DNA from: Rhizophagus irregularis
Taxonomy: Eukaryota > Glomeromycota > Glomeromycetes > Glomerales > Glomeraceae
DNA length: 64,000 nt
Assembly: GCF_026210795.1 (NCBI RefSeq)
Contig: NC_089431.1
Span: forward strand, 3,100,001-3,164,000
Direction of reading: 5' to 3'
Shown here: positions 1 to 14,100 of the stretch, piece after piece
How the letters are laid out: each line of letters opens with the position of its first letter
How positions within the stretch are numbered: position 1 is the first letter of the stretch
Notes under the pieces: generated by a model
The model's input: the letters and a program-made list of their open reading frames with translations, nothing else
What the model was told of the DNA's origin: nothing
Database searches by the model: none
Made by a program: the position numbers and the translations under genes

Positions 1-3000
1 TGAAAAAAAGCGAGCGAAAAAAAATTCAACCGATAATTCCGGTAATTTCTTGAGTAATTGTTTATAATCATATAATCGTAAATATCATTAAATATTAATA
101 AATTTAGAAAATCATTTTTCTGTTAAATTCCATAAAAAATAGTTGATAAACCTGTAATTGTCAACTTTTAAAGTTTATTTGTGATGCTTATCTTGAAAAT
201 TCATCGTTTGTCATGAGTCATTTCACCGATGATCTGATTATCTATGATCGATAACTGAAAAAGATACCGATATGATACCGTATTTTGTATGTGTGTTTGT
301 GTTTCATACGTAATTTCAACTAAATGTTTAAATGGTTATTATATTATAATTTTTTATTTTAATGTAAATTGCAACTTGGTTGATCTTTTTTTAATTTTTA
401 ATTTTCGTCCCTGATATTCTCTTTTGACCAGCCTTTTTTTTTCTCTCACCAACATCTAGATTACTATTAATCTTTTTTGGGTTTAACCGGGGACATCGGA
501 TTTTCTTTTTTGTTATATCATTTGTCGTTTGTTTTGTAAATATTACCCCATAATATATATAATTAACACATGTCGATCCAGGAAAACACCCCTTATATTA
601 CTTAACGTCAAATATACAATAGTATAATGAGTCAAAAAAAAGTAATAGAAATCATGGAATTTGGGGAAAAAATCATGCGAAAGTTGTAGACAAATGGATC
701 ATGAGAACAAAAAAAAAATCCTTTTAAAGAACAACGGTGATATAATATACGAAAATTTTCCGTGTTACATTCCCAAGTTTGGTTTAGTTGATTTTTAATC
801 AGAAAAAATCATTTTTCTCATACAACCATTTCCTATATAGATTCAATAAAGATTATCATTATTATATTCATTTTTAAAATAGTGTCAATCACTTTTTTTT
901 TTTGACATTGGCGATTCTTTTTATAGTGAGTAAAGGTGAGAATTTTTTTTTATCTTTGAATATGATTGATAGATAAAAAAACAATCATTATAGAAGTATT
1001 TATATATTTAAATTTAACCTTATTTATATGTTATTATTTATATTTTAAGTTTAGTTTAAAGCAAATAAATAACATCATAACTGAAATAAGTTTTTTTGTA
1101 AATATTATTTATATGTAAATAGGAAATGTAATATAAGTAATAAAGAATCAAATATTGTAATTTTAGTCTAATTTGGTAATTGGGTTTATATTAACTATAA
1201 TTAATCAAATGATATTTAAATCAGAATAATATTATAAAATTATATTTTAAAAATATTACTTATTGTTATTACATATGAATGATAATTGGTTTTTACATAA
1301 TATAACAGATAGATATTAACTAATCTTTACTAAAATTTAGCAACTAAATTAATTTTTTTGCAATATACTTTTATTTTACAATTTACATCATTTATATACT
1401 TTGAAAATAATTACATTTTATAAAATTTTATAAAACTAAAATTAAGTTAATTTTAACCTTTAATCTTGATTTTTCAAATATTAAAATAGTTAAATTAGAT
1501 GTTAAATGATCATCTATAATTATTAAAAAAATAATAAAAAGTATTTTGAAAATATTTTAATATTCAATAATTAGAATTTAATAATTTATAATTCATTTAA
1601 AAGTTTTAATTAAAATAGATCAAATAATAATAAAATTATATCAATGGTATCAATATTGTATTTTACTTTAAATTTTAGATATTTTTTTTATTTAGATTTC
1701 AATATTTTTTATATTATTAAATTGAATTTTTCTAATTATTATCAAAGGTAATGATCACTAATAACTTGAAATTATGATAATTGGCCAGTATTAAAAAAAT
1801 ATAGTGCTGGTAAAAATTGATAATTTTAGCCAATAGTGATGATCATTCCTGGCAATTTAAAATAAAAATCTACTAAATTTGATTTATTAAAAAGAATTTA
1901 AAATATTTAAATTTTTATAATTTAATATTATATTATCAAATATATTCTAGTAATATTTAAACAATAAAAATGTAATTTAACTAAATATCATATCCCTTAA
2001 ACTGTAGAAACTAAAATTAATTTTAAAAATTTTTGAATTTTTAAAATATCTTAAGATCTAGTAATCATAGAAAGATGAAATTATATTTATTAGATTCCTC
2101 TTATTAAGGCGCATTTAATGGTAATAAAATCATAACTCTAAAATTGATAAATAAAAAGTTATATTAATTTATAAATTTTTAGTTTAGATTTTATAAGTTA
2201 TCTTGTCATATAATATTTGTAGAAAGATAATTTTATTTCTATCAGATTCTTCTCATTAAGGCACATTAAATAGTGGTAATTTTATATTTCTAAGGTTAAT
2301 GGATAAAAAAATATTTCAATTTAAAAATTTAACTACTATTTGTTATAATTTGTTGATCATTTACTTTTAAAAAATCATTAATCAAATTGAACTTCTTTTT
2401 GATTTTTACTTAGAAAATACTATAGAATTTATTACAAAAATATTGGTTTACATAATAAAATATTTTAAGGTATTTAAAAGTGTCTTTAATTAAAAAATAA
2501 AATTGCAGGCAAATTTGGTTGCAAAATAGTTTAAGGGATAATTGACTAATTTTAATATTAGTAATATTATTTTACAATTATTTAAATATATATATATTGT
2601 TAAATTTAATAAAATTTGAAATTTGGAATTGGGATTTAGAATTTGGAATTTAAATTAATTAAAATTTGAAATTTGGAATTTAGTACTATATAAAAATTTG
2701 TAATTTATTAAAATTTGAAATTGGCAATTTTCAATTTAGATGACAAGAATCCCAAATATTTAATATATATTGTAAGTTATAATGGATTTTTAATCAAAAT
2801 CATCTTTTTTTACTAAAATTCAAAAAAACATTTTTTACAAATATTTTGATATTTAGTAATACAATTTTAATGAATATTTTTTTTAATTCAATAAAAATTA
2901 CAAAAAAAAATTTGACTATTAAATGCTAAAATATTTGCAAAAAATAATTTTTTAAGTTTCAAAAAATAGGCTAATTTACTAAAAATATGATTTATGATTT

Positions 3001-3430
3001 TAAAAGATATTCAGAATTCTGAATAATATATATATATTTGAAATTAATAATTTTAATTTTATATATAGCATTATTTATTAAGAAATAAAAATCAAATATT
3101 AAATAATAATTAATACAAATTTGCATATATAAATTTTTTATAAATTATATTATATGTTATAATAAAATTATATAATTTATTTATAAATATTATAATTTGA
3201 TTGATTATTAAATTTGATAAGAGAAAGTAAAGTAAATTTATATTAAACTGAATATTATATAATATATGTAATTCTCTTAATATAAAAATAAATTTTTAAA
3301 TAATTACTAATCATTACAAAATAATTACTAACTATTATAAAACAAATAAAACAATTACTAATCATTATAAAAATAATTACTAATCATTATAAAATGATTA
3401 CCAATCATTATAAAAAATAAATACCAATTA
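1..3430. other. AT-rich gene-free stretch
   Basis: I see no convincing coding sequence here; both strands are dense with stops. It holds short repeats only: a palindromic miniature element near 1742-1855, two diverged direct copies of about 160 bp around 2060-2290, A/T-rich word repeats at 2600-2740, and a tandem of the motif AATTACTAATCATTATAAAA at about 3290-3420. Confidence 0.6.
1742..1855. repeat. Palindromic miniature repeat, second copy at 57915-58030
   Basis: The stretch opens with GGTAATGATCACTA and closes with TAGTGATGATCATTCC, so its ends are near-inverted copies. A related sequence with the same order of words (a TGATxACTA end, AATTG(G/A)C(C/T)AG, AAAAAATATAGTxC, GATGATCA) occurs at 57915-58030. 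I read it as a dispersed non-autonomous element; the family is unknown. Confidence 0.5.
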
Positions 3431-4386
3431 TGGTCCGGTGCAAAAAGATTTGTACATCACTAAAAAAGGACAAGATTTACGCCAAAGAAAAATTTTGTAA
3501 AACTAAACATAACGGGCTGAGATTTACATATTTATTAGTAAATAATTGCCCGAATTTGCTGATAAAAATTTTTTTTATTGTATGATACTTCCTTCTTCCT
3601 TAAAATGAAGTGGCATACCACTAACAGACAACGAAAAACTAATGATAATAAAGTATGCATAATTATCTTCCAAAGGCTAATTTTACAAAAGAAAGTCATC
3701 TGAAGCTTAAATTACGCAAGTAAGTTGCTGAAACACTAATTGTACCAAGGGTACAGTTGGGAGCATTGCATTAGACTGGAATAAGTACAGTGATTGCACA
3801 TTTACACCACATAAAACACTTTGGATGGCCTAATCCAACTTCAAGCATGAAAAACTGGAAGTCAATATTGTTTTTCAAATGAATTACAAAAACTAGAACT
3901 ATTGGAACTGGTTTAAATGCACAAGAAAATGGTACTATTTTCTTGCATTAAAATAGCAAAACAATATGATCATGAAGTTTTTATATGTCACCTATTATTA
4001 TGAACTACAGCCAATTGAAAGTGTTTAAGCAGTTGTAAAAGGTGAAATTGTAAGATCCTAAATTATTTCCTGTTTGAAATACACTTTTAAATGCATTAAA
4101 AAATGAAGTCAACTTAAAGATTATAATGAATTTTAGAAAAAAGTGCTTAAAATACCAAGGCATATTTTAGTATATTTTGAGGCTAACGAAAATGTCCAAT
4201 TAATTAATAAAGAATCTAATAATTATAGTGAATCCAATGGTGATGCACAATTTGGTGTAATAATGATATTATAATATTTCTGAATATATACTAATAAGAT
4301 TTATATTAAAAAAAATGAAATTTAATTTATTAAAAAATTTTTTATTGACATTTATTTTGATGTACAAATCTTTTTGCACCGGACCA
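3431..4386. mobile_element. TA-flanked DNA transposon remnant (Tc1/mariner-like), 956 bp
   Basis: Perfect 29-bp terminal inverted repeats lie at 3431-3459 and 4358-4386; they begin TGGTCCGGTGCAAAAAG. Both ends are flanked by TA (3429-3430 and 4387-4388), the target duplication typical of the Tc1/mariner superfamily. The interior contains short coding-like relics, for example a stretch reading LTDNEKLMIIKY and one reading HKTLxWPNPTSSM, but stops interrupt every frame. The element cannot encode its own transposase. Confidence 0.75.
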
Positions 4387-5795
4387 TATTATAAAATGAT
4401 TATCAATAGCCATTTATAACTAAATAATATAATTATATTATTTAATTATAAATAGTTTAAATTATAATAAAATAACCTAAATACAGTTAAACCTTTATAT
4501 AATCACACTCCATATAGTCATATCATATAAAATTCCTCTATATAATTACTAAGGGTGCAAACTTAATGACGTAATGTAATTCTTAATTAAGTCACATCAT
4601 AGACGTAACTAGGACGTAACTTTAAGAAAAGCATAAGTTTGCATCAAAGTGATTTAATTACTAATTATTTTATAATAAAATGTATAGACGTAATATTATA
4701 TGACGTAACTTAAGTTAAGTTACGTCATAGACGTAATTAGGATGTAACCCTAAGGAAGAGTTAAGTTTGTATCTCTAATAATTACACCTTTGGGAAGTAC
4801 CAATATATATAATTAGTATATAAAAAAACCTTTATATAATCACATCATAGTAAAACCTTTAGTCACTAATTTTTGCAGAACTGATTAGGTAACTATATAA
4901 AGGTCTGATTGTATAATTAAATAACCTAAATATAATTAAATAAATTAGATATAACTAAATAAACTAAATATAACTAAATAATTTAAATATAATTAAATAA
5001 TCTAAAGTAATAACCTAAATGTAATTAAATAATCTAATTAAATAATTTAAGTATGCCAATTTTTATACTTTTTTTATTTTTTTTACTAGTATATTTCTTA
5101 CCTTTGAAATTGCTTTTCTTTACCTTTTCATATTTATTATTTATAATTATGTAATTAGATAACCTAAATACATCTATGACAAATATATCTGTTTTTATTA
5201 TATATTATACATTAATAAATATTTTCAATTATAGTTTGTGCTAATAAATGCTTATATTTATTCATTTATTAAATAAATATCCGCTTATTGGTAATTATCT
5301 GTAGCCATTAAAGTTTCAGATTGTTAAACACTATTAACCTTTCTTTATATCCTTTTTTATTGCTAAAAAGTTAATTGTATTATCACATAAAAAAAATATT
5401 GGTATAATAATTTGATGTAAATTTACATTTAAATTTAATTAGTATTATGATATAATTCAGGCTGATTTTTAAAACATATAATTTAAGAAATTAAATTAAC
5501 ATAATAATAACCTGACAATACTTAATACTCTCCTGCCTAATATTATCATAATACTAATAGATCATAGTATTTTTTTTTATTTATATTGTATTTTTTATAT
5601 AGATTTTTTATTGTCTTTTTAAATATTCTACTAATAATATATTTTTCACTTTTTTAAATGTTTCAAAAAATGAAGTATTTAATCTCTTAAATTTATTATA
5701 TATACTATATATTGTTTTATTTTATTCTTATTTAATTCAGTTATTTTATCTTTTATTTTTATAATAAAAAGATATATAATACTATATCATTCATA
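4387..5795. other. AT-rich intergenic stretch
   Basis: No gene is seen. It contains the miniature element at 4484-4911 and a degenerate tandem of AATATAATTAAATAA(T/C)CTAA words at about 4915-5045. Confidence 0.55.
4484..4911. mobile_element. Miniature TA-flanked element with CAGTnAAACCTTTATATA-type ends
   Basis: The left end reads CAGTTAAACCTTTATATAA. The right end, reverse-complemented, reads CAATCAGACCTTTATATAG. Both are bordered by TA. Inside are two copies of a GACGTAA/TTACGTC-rich palindromic block (about 4550-4640 and 4680-4770) bounded by GTGCAAACTTA and TAAGTTTG(C/T)ATC, possibly a second miniature element nested in the first. The terminal motif recurs at 28631, 37497, 44908, 49242 and 56375, so it marks one family, probably pogo/Tc1-type. 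Confidence 0.55.
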
Positions 5796-5937
5796 TGGGC
5801 TGATTTGTCTACCTTTAATTAAAATATTAATTTTATTACATTTTTATTATATAAAATACTATATAATATACAGTAAATTGGAAATGAGTATTAAAAAATT
5901 TTTATTTAATGTTATTATACCATAATTTGGTAAATAT

Positions 5938-7134
5938 AAAGCTCCTAACGGTTCGGGCTAAACCGGGGAACCGATCCGAAACTGGCTTAAAATTCGGTTC
6001 GGTTCGGTTCGGGTATTAGAACCGAAAAACCGGCAATTCGGTTCAGTTTAATCTGATTTTTATAAAAATGCGAAAAATCGAATAGCCATCCATCTAGTGA
6101 TCGTACAAAGTTGAGCCATATATCATTGGATTCGTCTCGACGAGACGCGTCGAATGGTGGTAAGATCATGTCTCTAGCATCGATAGATCACACGTTAACC
6201 CACGCTAAATGATTTATCAATAATTGGAATTATCAAGCTATCTATCAATGCTAGAGACATGATCTTAGCGTCATTCGACGCGTCTCAGTGAGACGAATCC
6301 AATGAATATAAATTCGTCCGTGTACGACCACTGGATGGCGAATAATGTCAAGTTTCGCATTTTTTTAAAATTTTCGAGCGTTAAAAATTAAAAATTCCAA
6401 TACATGAATTTATTCGCCGTCCAATGGTCGTACAAATATGAATTAGGACTTATTGGATTCGTCTCAATGAGACGAGTCGAATGGTGGTAAGAATACGTCT
6501 CTAGCATCGATAGATAGCTTAATAATACCAATTTTTTATAAATTACTTAGCATGAATTAACTTACGATCTATTGATGCTAGAGACATGATCACACCACCA
6601 TTCGACTCATCTCATCGAGACGAATCCAATGAGTCCTAATTCATATTTGTATGACCATTGGACGGTGAATAAATTCATGTATCAGAATTTTTAATTTTTA
6701 ACGCTCAAAAATTTTAAAAAAATGCGAAACTTGACATTATTCGCCATCCAGTGGTCGTACACGGACGAATTTATATTCATTGGATTCGTCTCACTGAGAC
6801 GCGTCGAATGACGCTAAGATCATGTCTCTAGAATCGATAGATAGCTTGATAATTCCAATTATTGATAAATCATTTAGAGCGGGTTAACGTGTGATCTATC
6901 GATGCTAGAGACATGATCTTACCACCATTCGACGCGTCTCGTCGAGACGAATCCAATGATATATGGCTCGACTTTGTACGATCACTACATGGACGGCTAT
7001 TCGATTTTTCGCATTTTTATAAAAATCAGATTAAACTGAACTGAACCGCCGGTTTTTCGGTTCGGTTCTTACGGATTTCGGCTCTAATCCGAACCGTCTA
7101 TAATCCAGACCAAACCGACCCATTCGGAGCTTTA
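5938..7134. mobile_element. Fold-back element, near-perfect 1.2-kb inverted repeat
   Basis: Almost the whole element is one palindrome centred near 6540. Sequence from 5938 rightward is repeated, inverted, from 7134 leftward. The outermost bases are AAAGCTCC and GGAGCTTT, followed by subterminal GGTTCGGTTCGG repeats. GGTAAATAT lies directly outside both ends (5929-5937 and 7135-7143), an 8-9 bp target duplication. That duplication and the CGGTTCGG subterminal words fit a non-autonomous hAT element; a Mutator-like origin (9 bp) is the alternative. Inside are repeated hairpins of the form GGATTCGTCTCnnnGAGACG. No protein is encoded. Confidence 0.75.
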
Positions 7135-7194
7135 GGTAAATATTTCTTTTAAATTAATATAATTCTTAGCACTTACTATATATGTTAAAAATTT

Positions 7195-7515
7195 GTATCT
7201 CAACTTAAAACGTAAATATCTCCAGATCTAGTGATCCAATTGGCAAGCTCTTTTTTCGTTCATATAGACCAGATCAAAGGCTTTCCAATGAGCCTAAATT
7301 TATAAAAAATGGATCAGTAGATCCCAAGATATTTGCATTTAAGCATGTTAAAAAAGTTCATACCTCAACTTTAAACGCAAATATCTCTGGATCTAATGAT
7401 TCAATCGGCAAGCTCTTTTTTCGCCTATAAAGTCCAGAACAAGGGCTTTCCAACGAGCCTAAAATTATAGAAAACGGATCAGTGAATCTTGATATATTTG
7501 CGTTTAAAGATGGTA
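7195..7515. repeat. Direct repeat, two copies of about 160 bp
   Basis: Both copies run from (C/A)CTTxAAACG(T/C)AAATATCTC through GGCAAGCTCTTTTTTCG and GGGCTTTCCAA(T/C)GAGCCTAAA to GGATCAGT. Each copy also begins with GTAAATATCT and ends with AGATATTTGC-like words, so each can fold on itself. Confidence 0.6.
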
Positions 7516-7926
7516 ATACAAATTCTGACATAAAATAATTATTTTTATTGTTTGAAAATATTTATTATGATACCATCTTTTATATGATATTTTTATTATA
7601 CTTTTATAAACATTTATAGCTACTAAGGCTATATAAATTTTTATTTTACTTTATATTTTATTAAAATATACTTACTTTTTAATAATATATGTTAAAAATT
7701 CCATATATATGAGAAATGGGTTTTTTATTAGTGAAATGGGTTTTTTCACAGCTCTTTTACATTTAATAATTTAAGCTTCGCAAATGTAAATTTTTGTTCA
7801 ACTTATTATTTAGTCAAATGATCATCAATCAGATGATTTTTTGGTATTACAAAACAATTTTAAGTAACAAAAATTGTGAAAATCAATCAATAATTCTTTT
7901 TAATGCAAAGTAGACAAATCAGCCCA

Positions 7927-8777
7927 TATGTTAATTTGGAATTATATAAGTACAAAATTTTTCACCAAAAATATAATACTTTAGCATATTTCTACATAAT
8001 GATAGTCATATATGTTAGCAATTTTAATTTTAAGAGAATTTCTTAAAAGATTTTGCATTAATGAGAAGATTTGTTATAAAATAATCTTATTCTATATATA
8101 AGTTTAATATAAATATAGTATACTATAATATAAAAGCTTTTATTTATACTTACTCTTGACTTCTACTTAATAATCTAATACTTACTTCCTCATTATATCT
8201 TTCATATAATTTAATAATTATTACAGTTATAGTTGAAATTTATATACTTTTATAATTATATTACCTATATAACTATAGTTGGATATCATATTTTTTATAA
8301 TATTTTTATATTCCTTTTATGTTATTTTAAATTTCAACCATAATTTATATACTAATGCAATTTATTTTTTTTGCAATTATTCCAGTTTATTAAATATAGT
8401 GAAATTGTTTGAAACTATACAAATTTATAATTTATTTGTTTATTTGAAATAATTGATTTAACAAATTTAGTCTTGTTTACTATTTATAGTAATAAGCATA
8501 TTAGGCATTAATAATGTGATTGATAGACTTATTGAGCTACTAAAATAATACATAGCAATTGAACTCTTTACTTGAAATAATGTAGCAAACAACCCTAAAA
8601 ATTAAGTAAAAGTTTAATCTTTTTAATAAATATATAAACAAAAAAAATTTACCAAGTAAATAAATATATAAAAAAATAAAAAATGGTATATAGAAGAATT
8701 TGGTAAATATACAAATGAAGGAAGAGTTTAAATTTTTAACAAATATACAAATAAAAAAAAATTATCAAGTAAAATAA
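7927..8777. other. AT-rich intergenic stretch
   Basis: No gene and no clear structured repeat are seen between the element ending at 7926 and the large transposon starting at 8778. Confidence 0.5.
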
Positions 8778-8879
8778 GGGCACTGTCAGATATTCTTTGC
8801 TGAAACTTGGAGTTTACAATCGATATTGATTAGATATTGCAATGATATCATTACGATATCATTACGATATTTTGATAAA

Positions 8880-9840
8880 AAATAGATTCGACGTCGTTAA
8901 GTTAGTCGTAACTATATTTATTCGACATTGATTAGTTCGATATCTCTGCGATATCGCAGCGATCATTATGCGATGTAAATATTATCACGTAATCACATCG
9001 TAGTGATGTCGTATTAACATTGAATTAATATTACAAAAATATTTGACATTTATTTGATATCGTAACCATGTCGTATTAACATTGAATTAATATTACAAAA
9101 ATATTTGACATTTATTTGATATCGTAACCATGTCGTATTAACATTGAATTAATATTACAAAATATTTGACATTTTATTTGATATCGTAACCACATCGTAG
9201 TGATATCATATTAACATCGAATTAATATTGCAAAAATATTTTACATCTATTTGATATCGTAACCACATCGTAGTGATGTCGTATTAACATTGAATTAATA
9301 TTACAAAATATTTGACATTTTATTTGATATCGTAATCACATCGTATTGATATCATATTAACATCGAATTAATATTCAAAAATATTTTATCTATTTGATAT
9401 CGTAACCACATCGTAGTGATGTCGTATTAATATTGAATTAATATTACAAAATATTTGACATTTTATTTGATATCGTAACCACATCGTAGTGATATCATAT
9501 TAACATCGAATTAATATTGCAAAATATTTGACATTTTATTTGATATCGTAACCACATCGTAGCCATATCGTAGTGATATCATATTAACATCGAATTAATA
9601 TTGCAAAAATATTAAAAATATTTTACATCTATTTGATATCGTAGCCACATCGTAGTGATGTCGTATTAACATTGAATTAATATTACAATTTTATTTGATA
9701 TCGTAACTACATCATAATAATATCATATTAATATCGAATTAATATTACAAAAAATGTTTTACATTTATTTAATATCGTAACTACATCGTAATGATATTAT
9801 ATTAACACCGAATTAACATCACAAAAATATTTTTATTGTA
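8880..9840. repeat. Left subterminal array of GATATC-rich repeats, about 75-bp period
   Basis: About a dozen diverged copies of a unit containing TTTGATATCGTAACCACATC, GTAGTGATxTC, TATTAACAT(T/C)GAATTAATATT and a run of CAAAATATTTGACA. Several neighbouring copies are nearly identical (9050-9180), which points to recent tandem duplication. There are no open frames of note. Confidence 0.8.
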
Positions 9841-9879
9841 ATATATGTTTATTATTTATTATACATTAATAATAATAAT

Positions 9880-11160
9880 TTTTTATTAGTGGATTATTAT
9901 GGGTGAGTGGAGTACGTTTCTTTTCTTCCTTTTTTTTTATTCTTTTCTTCTCTTTTTTATTCTTTTCTTCTCGTATGTGAGTGGATGGATACGTCATTTT
10001 CAATTTTAAAATATATATATATATATATATAAAAAATAAAAAAAACAATCATGATTAATAAAATGTACTCTTTGTAAAATATATTTAAAATTTAATACAT
10101 AACCTTGGGATAATAGTTAGAGCAGGTAATTCCGGGATTTTGTAAAGAATAATAAAAATGATAATATTTTTAAGTTAGTTCTTTCTTTAAATTTTTTTGA
10201 AAGTGTTTTGTTTCTTAAAATCATAATATTGTAAAAAAATGCTGGTTGCTACGACTGACGGACAACGACAAATTGTCAGGCTACCCCCGGACAAAGTAAT
10301 TGGAAGGCGGAAAATGCCATAAATATCCAGCCCTATTTTACAACATTTTCTTCCAGGCTAAAGCAAATATTACAAAAGAAATTGCAAATATATTTAACAA
10401 GCAATAGATACATGGCCGTTGAAAAATATATTCACACTTCATATTGTAATACCACAGTCTAACAAAGAAATTGCAAATATATTTAACAAGCAATAGATAC
10501 ATGGCCGTTGAAAAATATATTCACATTTATACCACAGTCTAACAAAAAAATACTCAAACCACAACATATTGTAAAAAAAATATGAAAAATACGCGTATAT
10601 CCTATTTTCATACCTTGCTTAACAGCTCCACTATTTATTTAAAAAACGGCTTTTTTCTCTTTTGTATGTGGGTAGGTGGGTACATTTTTCCTTTCTTTTA
10701 TTCTTTTCTTTCGTATGTGAGTGGCGGGTACATTTTCTTTTCTTTATTCTTACTTTTATTCTTGCTTTTCGTATGTGGGTGTCTTACTATGTTGAATATA
10801 TAAACTAAAGTGTCCCAAAGTATTGTTAATATTGTAAAAAGATAATTAAAGTATACTTTAAAAAGAGACGAACTAAAATACCGTAAAGTATTAATATAAA
10901 AGACAAGAGAAAAGCGTATTTTTGAAAATAAACAAAAAAAATCTCATTAATAAACGCGAATTTTAGCTATTTTTAGATATCACATGCATGATATCACATG
11001 CATGTAATTAAAGTGATTTTAATTGGTTAATTTTAATTTATTATTACATCATGCATATGATTTTATTGGTTAAAATTTTATACGATACAAATTAAAATAA
11101 TTATTTTATTATATTTATATAATTAATATAATTATATGGCTGTAAAATAAAAATTATTTT
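9880..11160. other. Non-coding interior of the large transposon, left side
   Basis: It contains T-rich stretches with the word TTCGTATGTGAGTGG repeated near 9970, 10710 and 10765, an 89-bp direct repeat at 10373-10546, and a palindromic GATATCACATGCAT duplication at 10975-11005. Open frames here are low-complexity and I do not regard them as genes. Confidence 0.5.
10373..10546. repeat. 89-bp direct tandem repeat
   Basis: Two copies of a block starting AAAGAAATTGCAAATATATT, running through GATACATGGCCGTTG and ending at ACCACAGTCTAACAAA. The second copy is shortened by a few bases after TTCACA. Confidence 0.8.
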
Positions 11161-14100
11161 TTATCCAAATTCTATTTGTAGTATCAATGATTTGGTAGTT
11201 GCACCTTTTACGAGATTACGATTATGAATAAAATGTACTTTTTGAACGTTATCTATTACAGTAATTGGAAAAATACGTCTCCATTTATCTCCTGTTCTTG
11301 GAGACGGTAAAGTGGACATTTTAATACTGAATGTTCAACCATAGTATCTTCAAACCAATCTACAACAATAAATGCATAATATTTGTTATTGTTACCCTTA
11401 TTCGTTGAAAGATACCTTTCGATTATTGCATAAGATTCTTCGCTGATCTTCTTCATAAATTGTGATAAAATCATCGAGATGTAGGTGAACTTTTGAAAGG
11501 ATACCATTTTCTTCTTCAATCATATATGATGCAAATTTGTACCAACTAATTGAAGAGTTTATAAGTGCCGCCGCCAAACTTCATATCCACATAAGATAAA
11601 AACAATTCAGTTTTAAAATTATGTAAAGTTAAAAGAAGTTTATCACGTTCCTGCTTTGGCATTCTTTTTTTTAATGAAATATTGGAAATAAAGTTTACTG
11701 GAGATATAACTAAATTAAAAGATTAGTAAATATAAATATCAAACATGTACTATTATATGCAATAAAATACTTACTTTTTGTGTATCATCATCGTAAAATG
11801 CCTAAGAAGCTTGTTCTAGTTAAACGGTTCAAAGAATATTTATCTTCTGTAAACATACCAATTTAAAAATAATTGTCCAAAATTTGAATTTGTAAATCCA
11901 GTACAAGATCTATTAAATCTTGGATCAATACCACCATCTGCTAAATGTCGAATTGCAAATAAAGTATTGTAACGCTTTAATAAATCTAAATCTATGTTTT
12001 TGCAATTAGTTTTTGGTACCATCCCCTTAAAAATACGATGGACCATTTCTTTTATACCAACTTGGGTATTAATAAGTGTTCCAAAGGTTTTACGTACATC
12101 AAAAGATGCATATTAACGTGTATGTTTCGTAAATTAACAAAATTTACAAAAACCTATAAAAAGTAAAATATTGTTAATTATTTGAAATTATTCCACATTT
12201 CAATATCAAATTTGTAACTATACCTTTCGAAGGATTGAAAACTCTTCTTCAAGACATTGTTGCAATTCCTCATAGCTATCTGATGTAAATTTCTTGTTAA
12301 AAACCGCTTTCATAGTTTTTGCAACATGTATCCAACAAGATATAATAATTTTTGGAACTGAACTAACTCGAAATGCATCAATTCTTTATTAATTGCACGG
12401 CTGTTTCATTACGTTTCGATACTTCGATTCTTTTAAAAACTGGTTTAACAAAAATGGCATAATCATAGCTAATCTAAGTAAATCCGACATCATAAAACTA
12501 TTGTAGTGAGTAATCGGATTTGTAAGCGACTATCTTTTTGGAATTTCAAAATTTTTCCAAATTTCGATAAAATTATCTTCTCCCTTCGTGAAAATAATTC
12601 ACAAGTTAATTTTAGTAGCGTATCTTTTCCTGCACAGTACGTGATAAACATCCGCGGCGTCTGTAAATGTCTTTCCTTTTTAATTTATCTAAAATACTAG
12701 GTAATGATCGTAAACCATATTCCGTACGAAAGTTGATCTCTTCTTGGCATTATAGTCTCATGAAATTTTTAAGATTTCTTCGTCTGTAATATGATGATAA
12801 CGTAATGTTGTTACGATATCCTGATTGTGAGCACTCAATGATTCTTTAGTAGTTTTACAAGTACGACAACCCTTATTTGCATTACGTCTAAATTTATTTT
12901 TTAAACAATTTTAATATTGTCATAAAATTATATTATTATATTATTAACTAAGTTGAAAAAATACCTTAGTTACTCCTGTCATATCGTTACCTTGAGGTAA
13001 ATCTGCCGTAACAATGCCTAAACCAGCAATTATCCATGCATCTTGTCCTTGGACAGTCATCACCTTTCCTTTCTCTAATTCCTTCATTTCTGAAATGAAT
13101 GGTATCATAAATTCGTCAAATTTTCCTCCAAATGGGATAAACCCAATAACAAAATGGTTCTTTATTAGCTTTCTTTGATGTGCTGGCATATTTCCAAACT
13201 GTACATAAACACCACCTAGAGAATGGTATACATTTCTAAATGTACCAAAATCATCGTAATAAAGATCTAAAAACAGCTTATAGATTGGCATAGATGATGA
13301 TGGTGGATTTCTAATAGAAATGTAATCAGATGGATGTAGGTATGAAAGCTTTACATTACGAACGTGCCAACGGTCATTACATTTATAAATTATTTCACTA
13401 ATCCGCAATGAACCATCAGGAATATTTTGATGTTCGAAACATCATCAATATAGTTACTTTTTCTAAAATTTGAGAAGTCATTATAATTAAAAATGGTTCG
13501 TCTTGTAACCATACTTCACGGTAATAGAATGACGTTGTCTTGGTAACCCTTTTAAATTTCCGGGTAAATCACTATATTCCAAAATTTTTTGAATTCGTAA
13601 AATCGATAATATCCATCATGATTTTTTAAAATTGATCTTAATCTTCCAAGTTTTTTTTGACCATTATCATCATGATAGTAAACAAAATCACCAGATCGGT
13701 ACAATACTATTTATTAAAAATAAATAACTTTAATAAATATTATCAATGATAATAAATTATAATTGTATCAAAGTGTATTAATTTATAACCTTCTGATATT
13801 AATATTTCGTGTTGTCCAAAAAGTGGGGATTCCCCCCATAAATTTCCATGCCAAAATTCTGATTTTTCTTCAGAATTAATGCCGGGTCCAAAATACATAT
13901 GCTTCATTAGCATCGGATTATTAAGAACACGCCATATAATTTCACTAATTGAGAGTTGATACGAAAGTTTTGATCCTCGTGAGGTTGATGGAGTTTTTTT
14001 GGTGAAATTTTAATAGACTTTGTTATTATTGGTAGGAGAGGAAGACGTTTTCTCCATGATTGGAATCTTCGGATATTTTTTACCAGCATGGGTAGGTTCA

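Larger units (their letters stand above)
5796..7926. mobile_element. 2.1-kb TA-flanked element hosting a nested fold-back element
   Basis: TGGGCTGATTTGTCTAC at 5796-5812 is repeated as an exact inverted copy at 7910-7926, with looser inverted similarity continuing inward (TTTAATTAAAA against TTTGCATTAAAA). TA flanks both ends. No transposase is visible. The interior holds the fold-back element at 5938-7134 and two direct copies of a sequence of about 160 bp at 7195-7515. Confidence 0.65.

Noticed and set aside
8880-9840. CRISPR-like array
   Set aside because: Units are diverged tandem repeats without unique spacers, in a eukaryotic transposon.
9866-10048. Lys-rich 60-residue frame and the Phe-rich frame at 10582-10803
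   Set aside because: Low-complexity translation of T-rich repeats inside the transposon.
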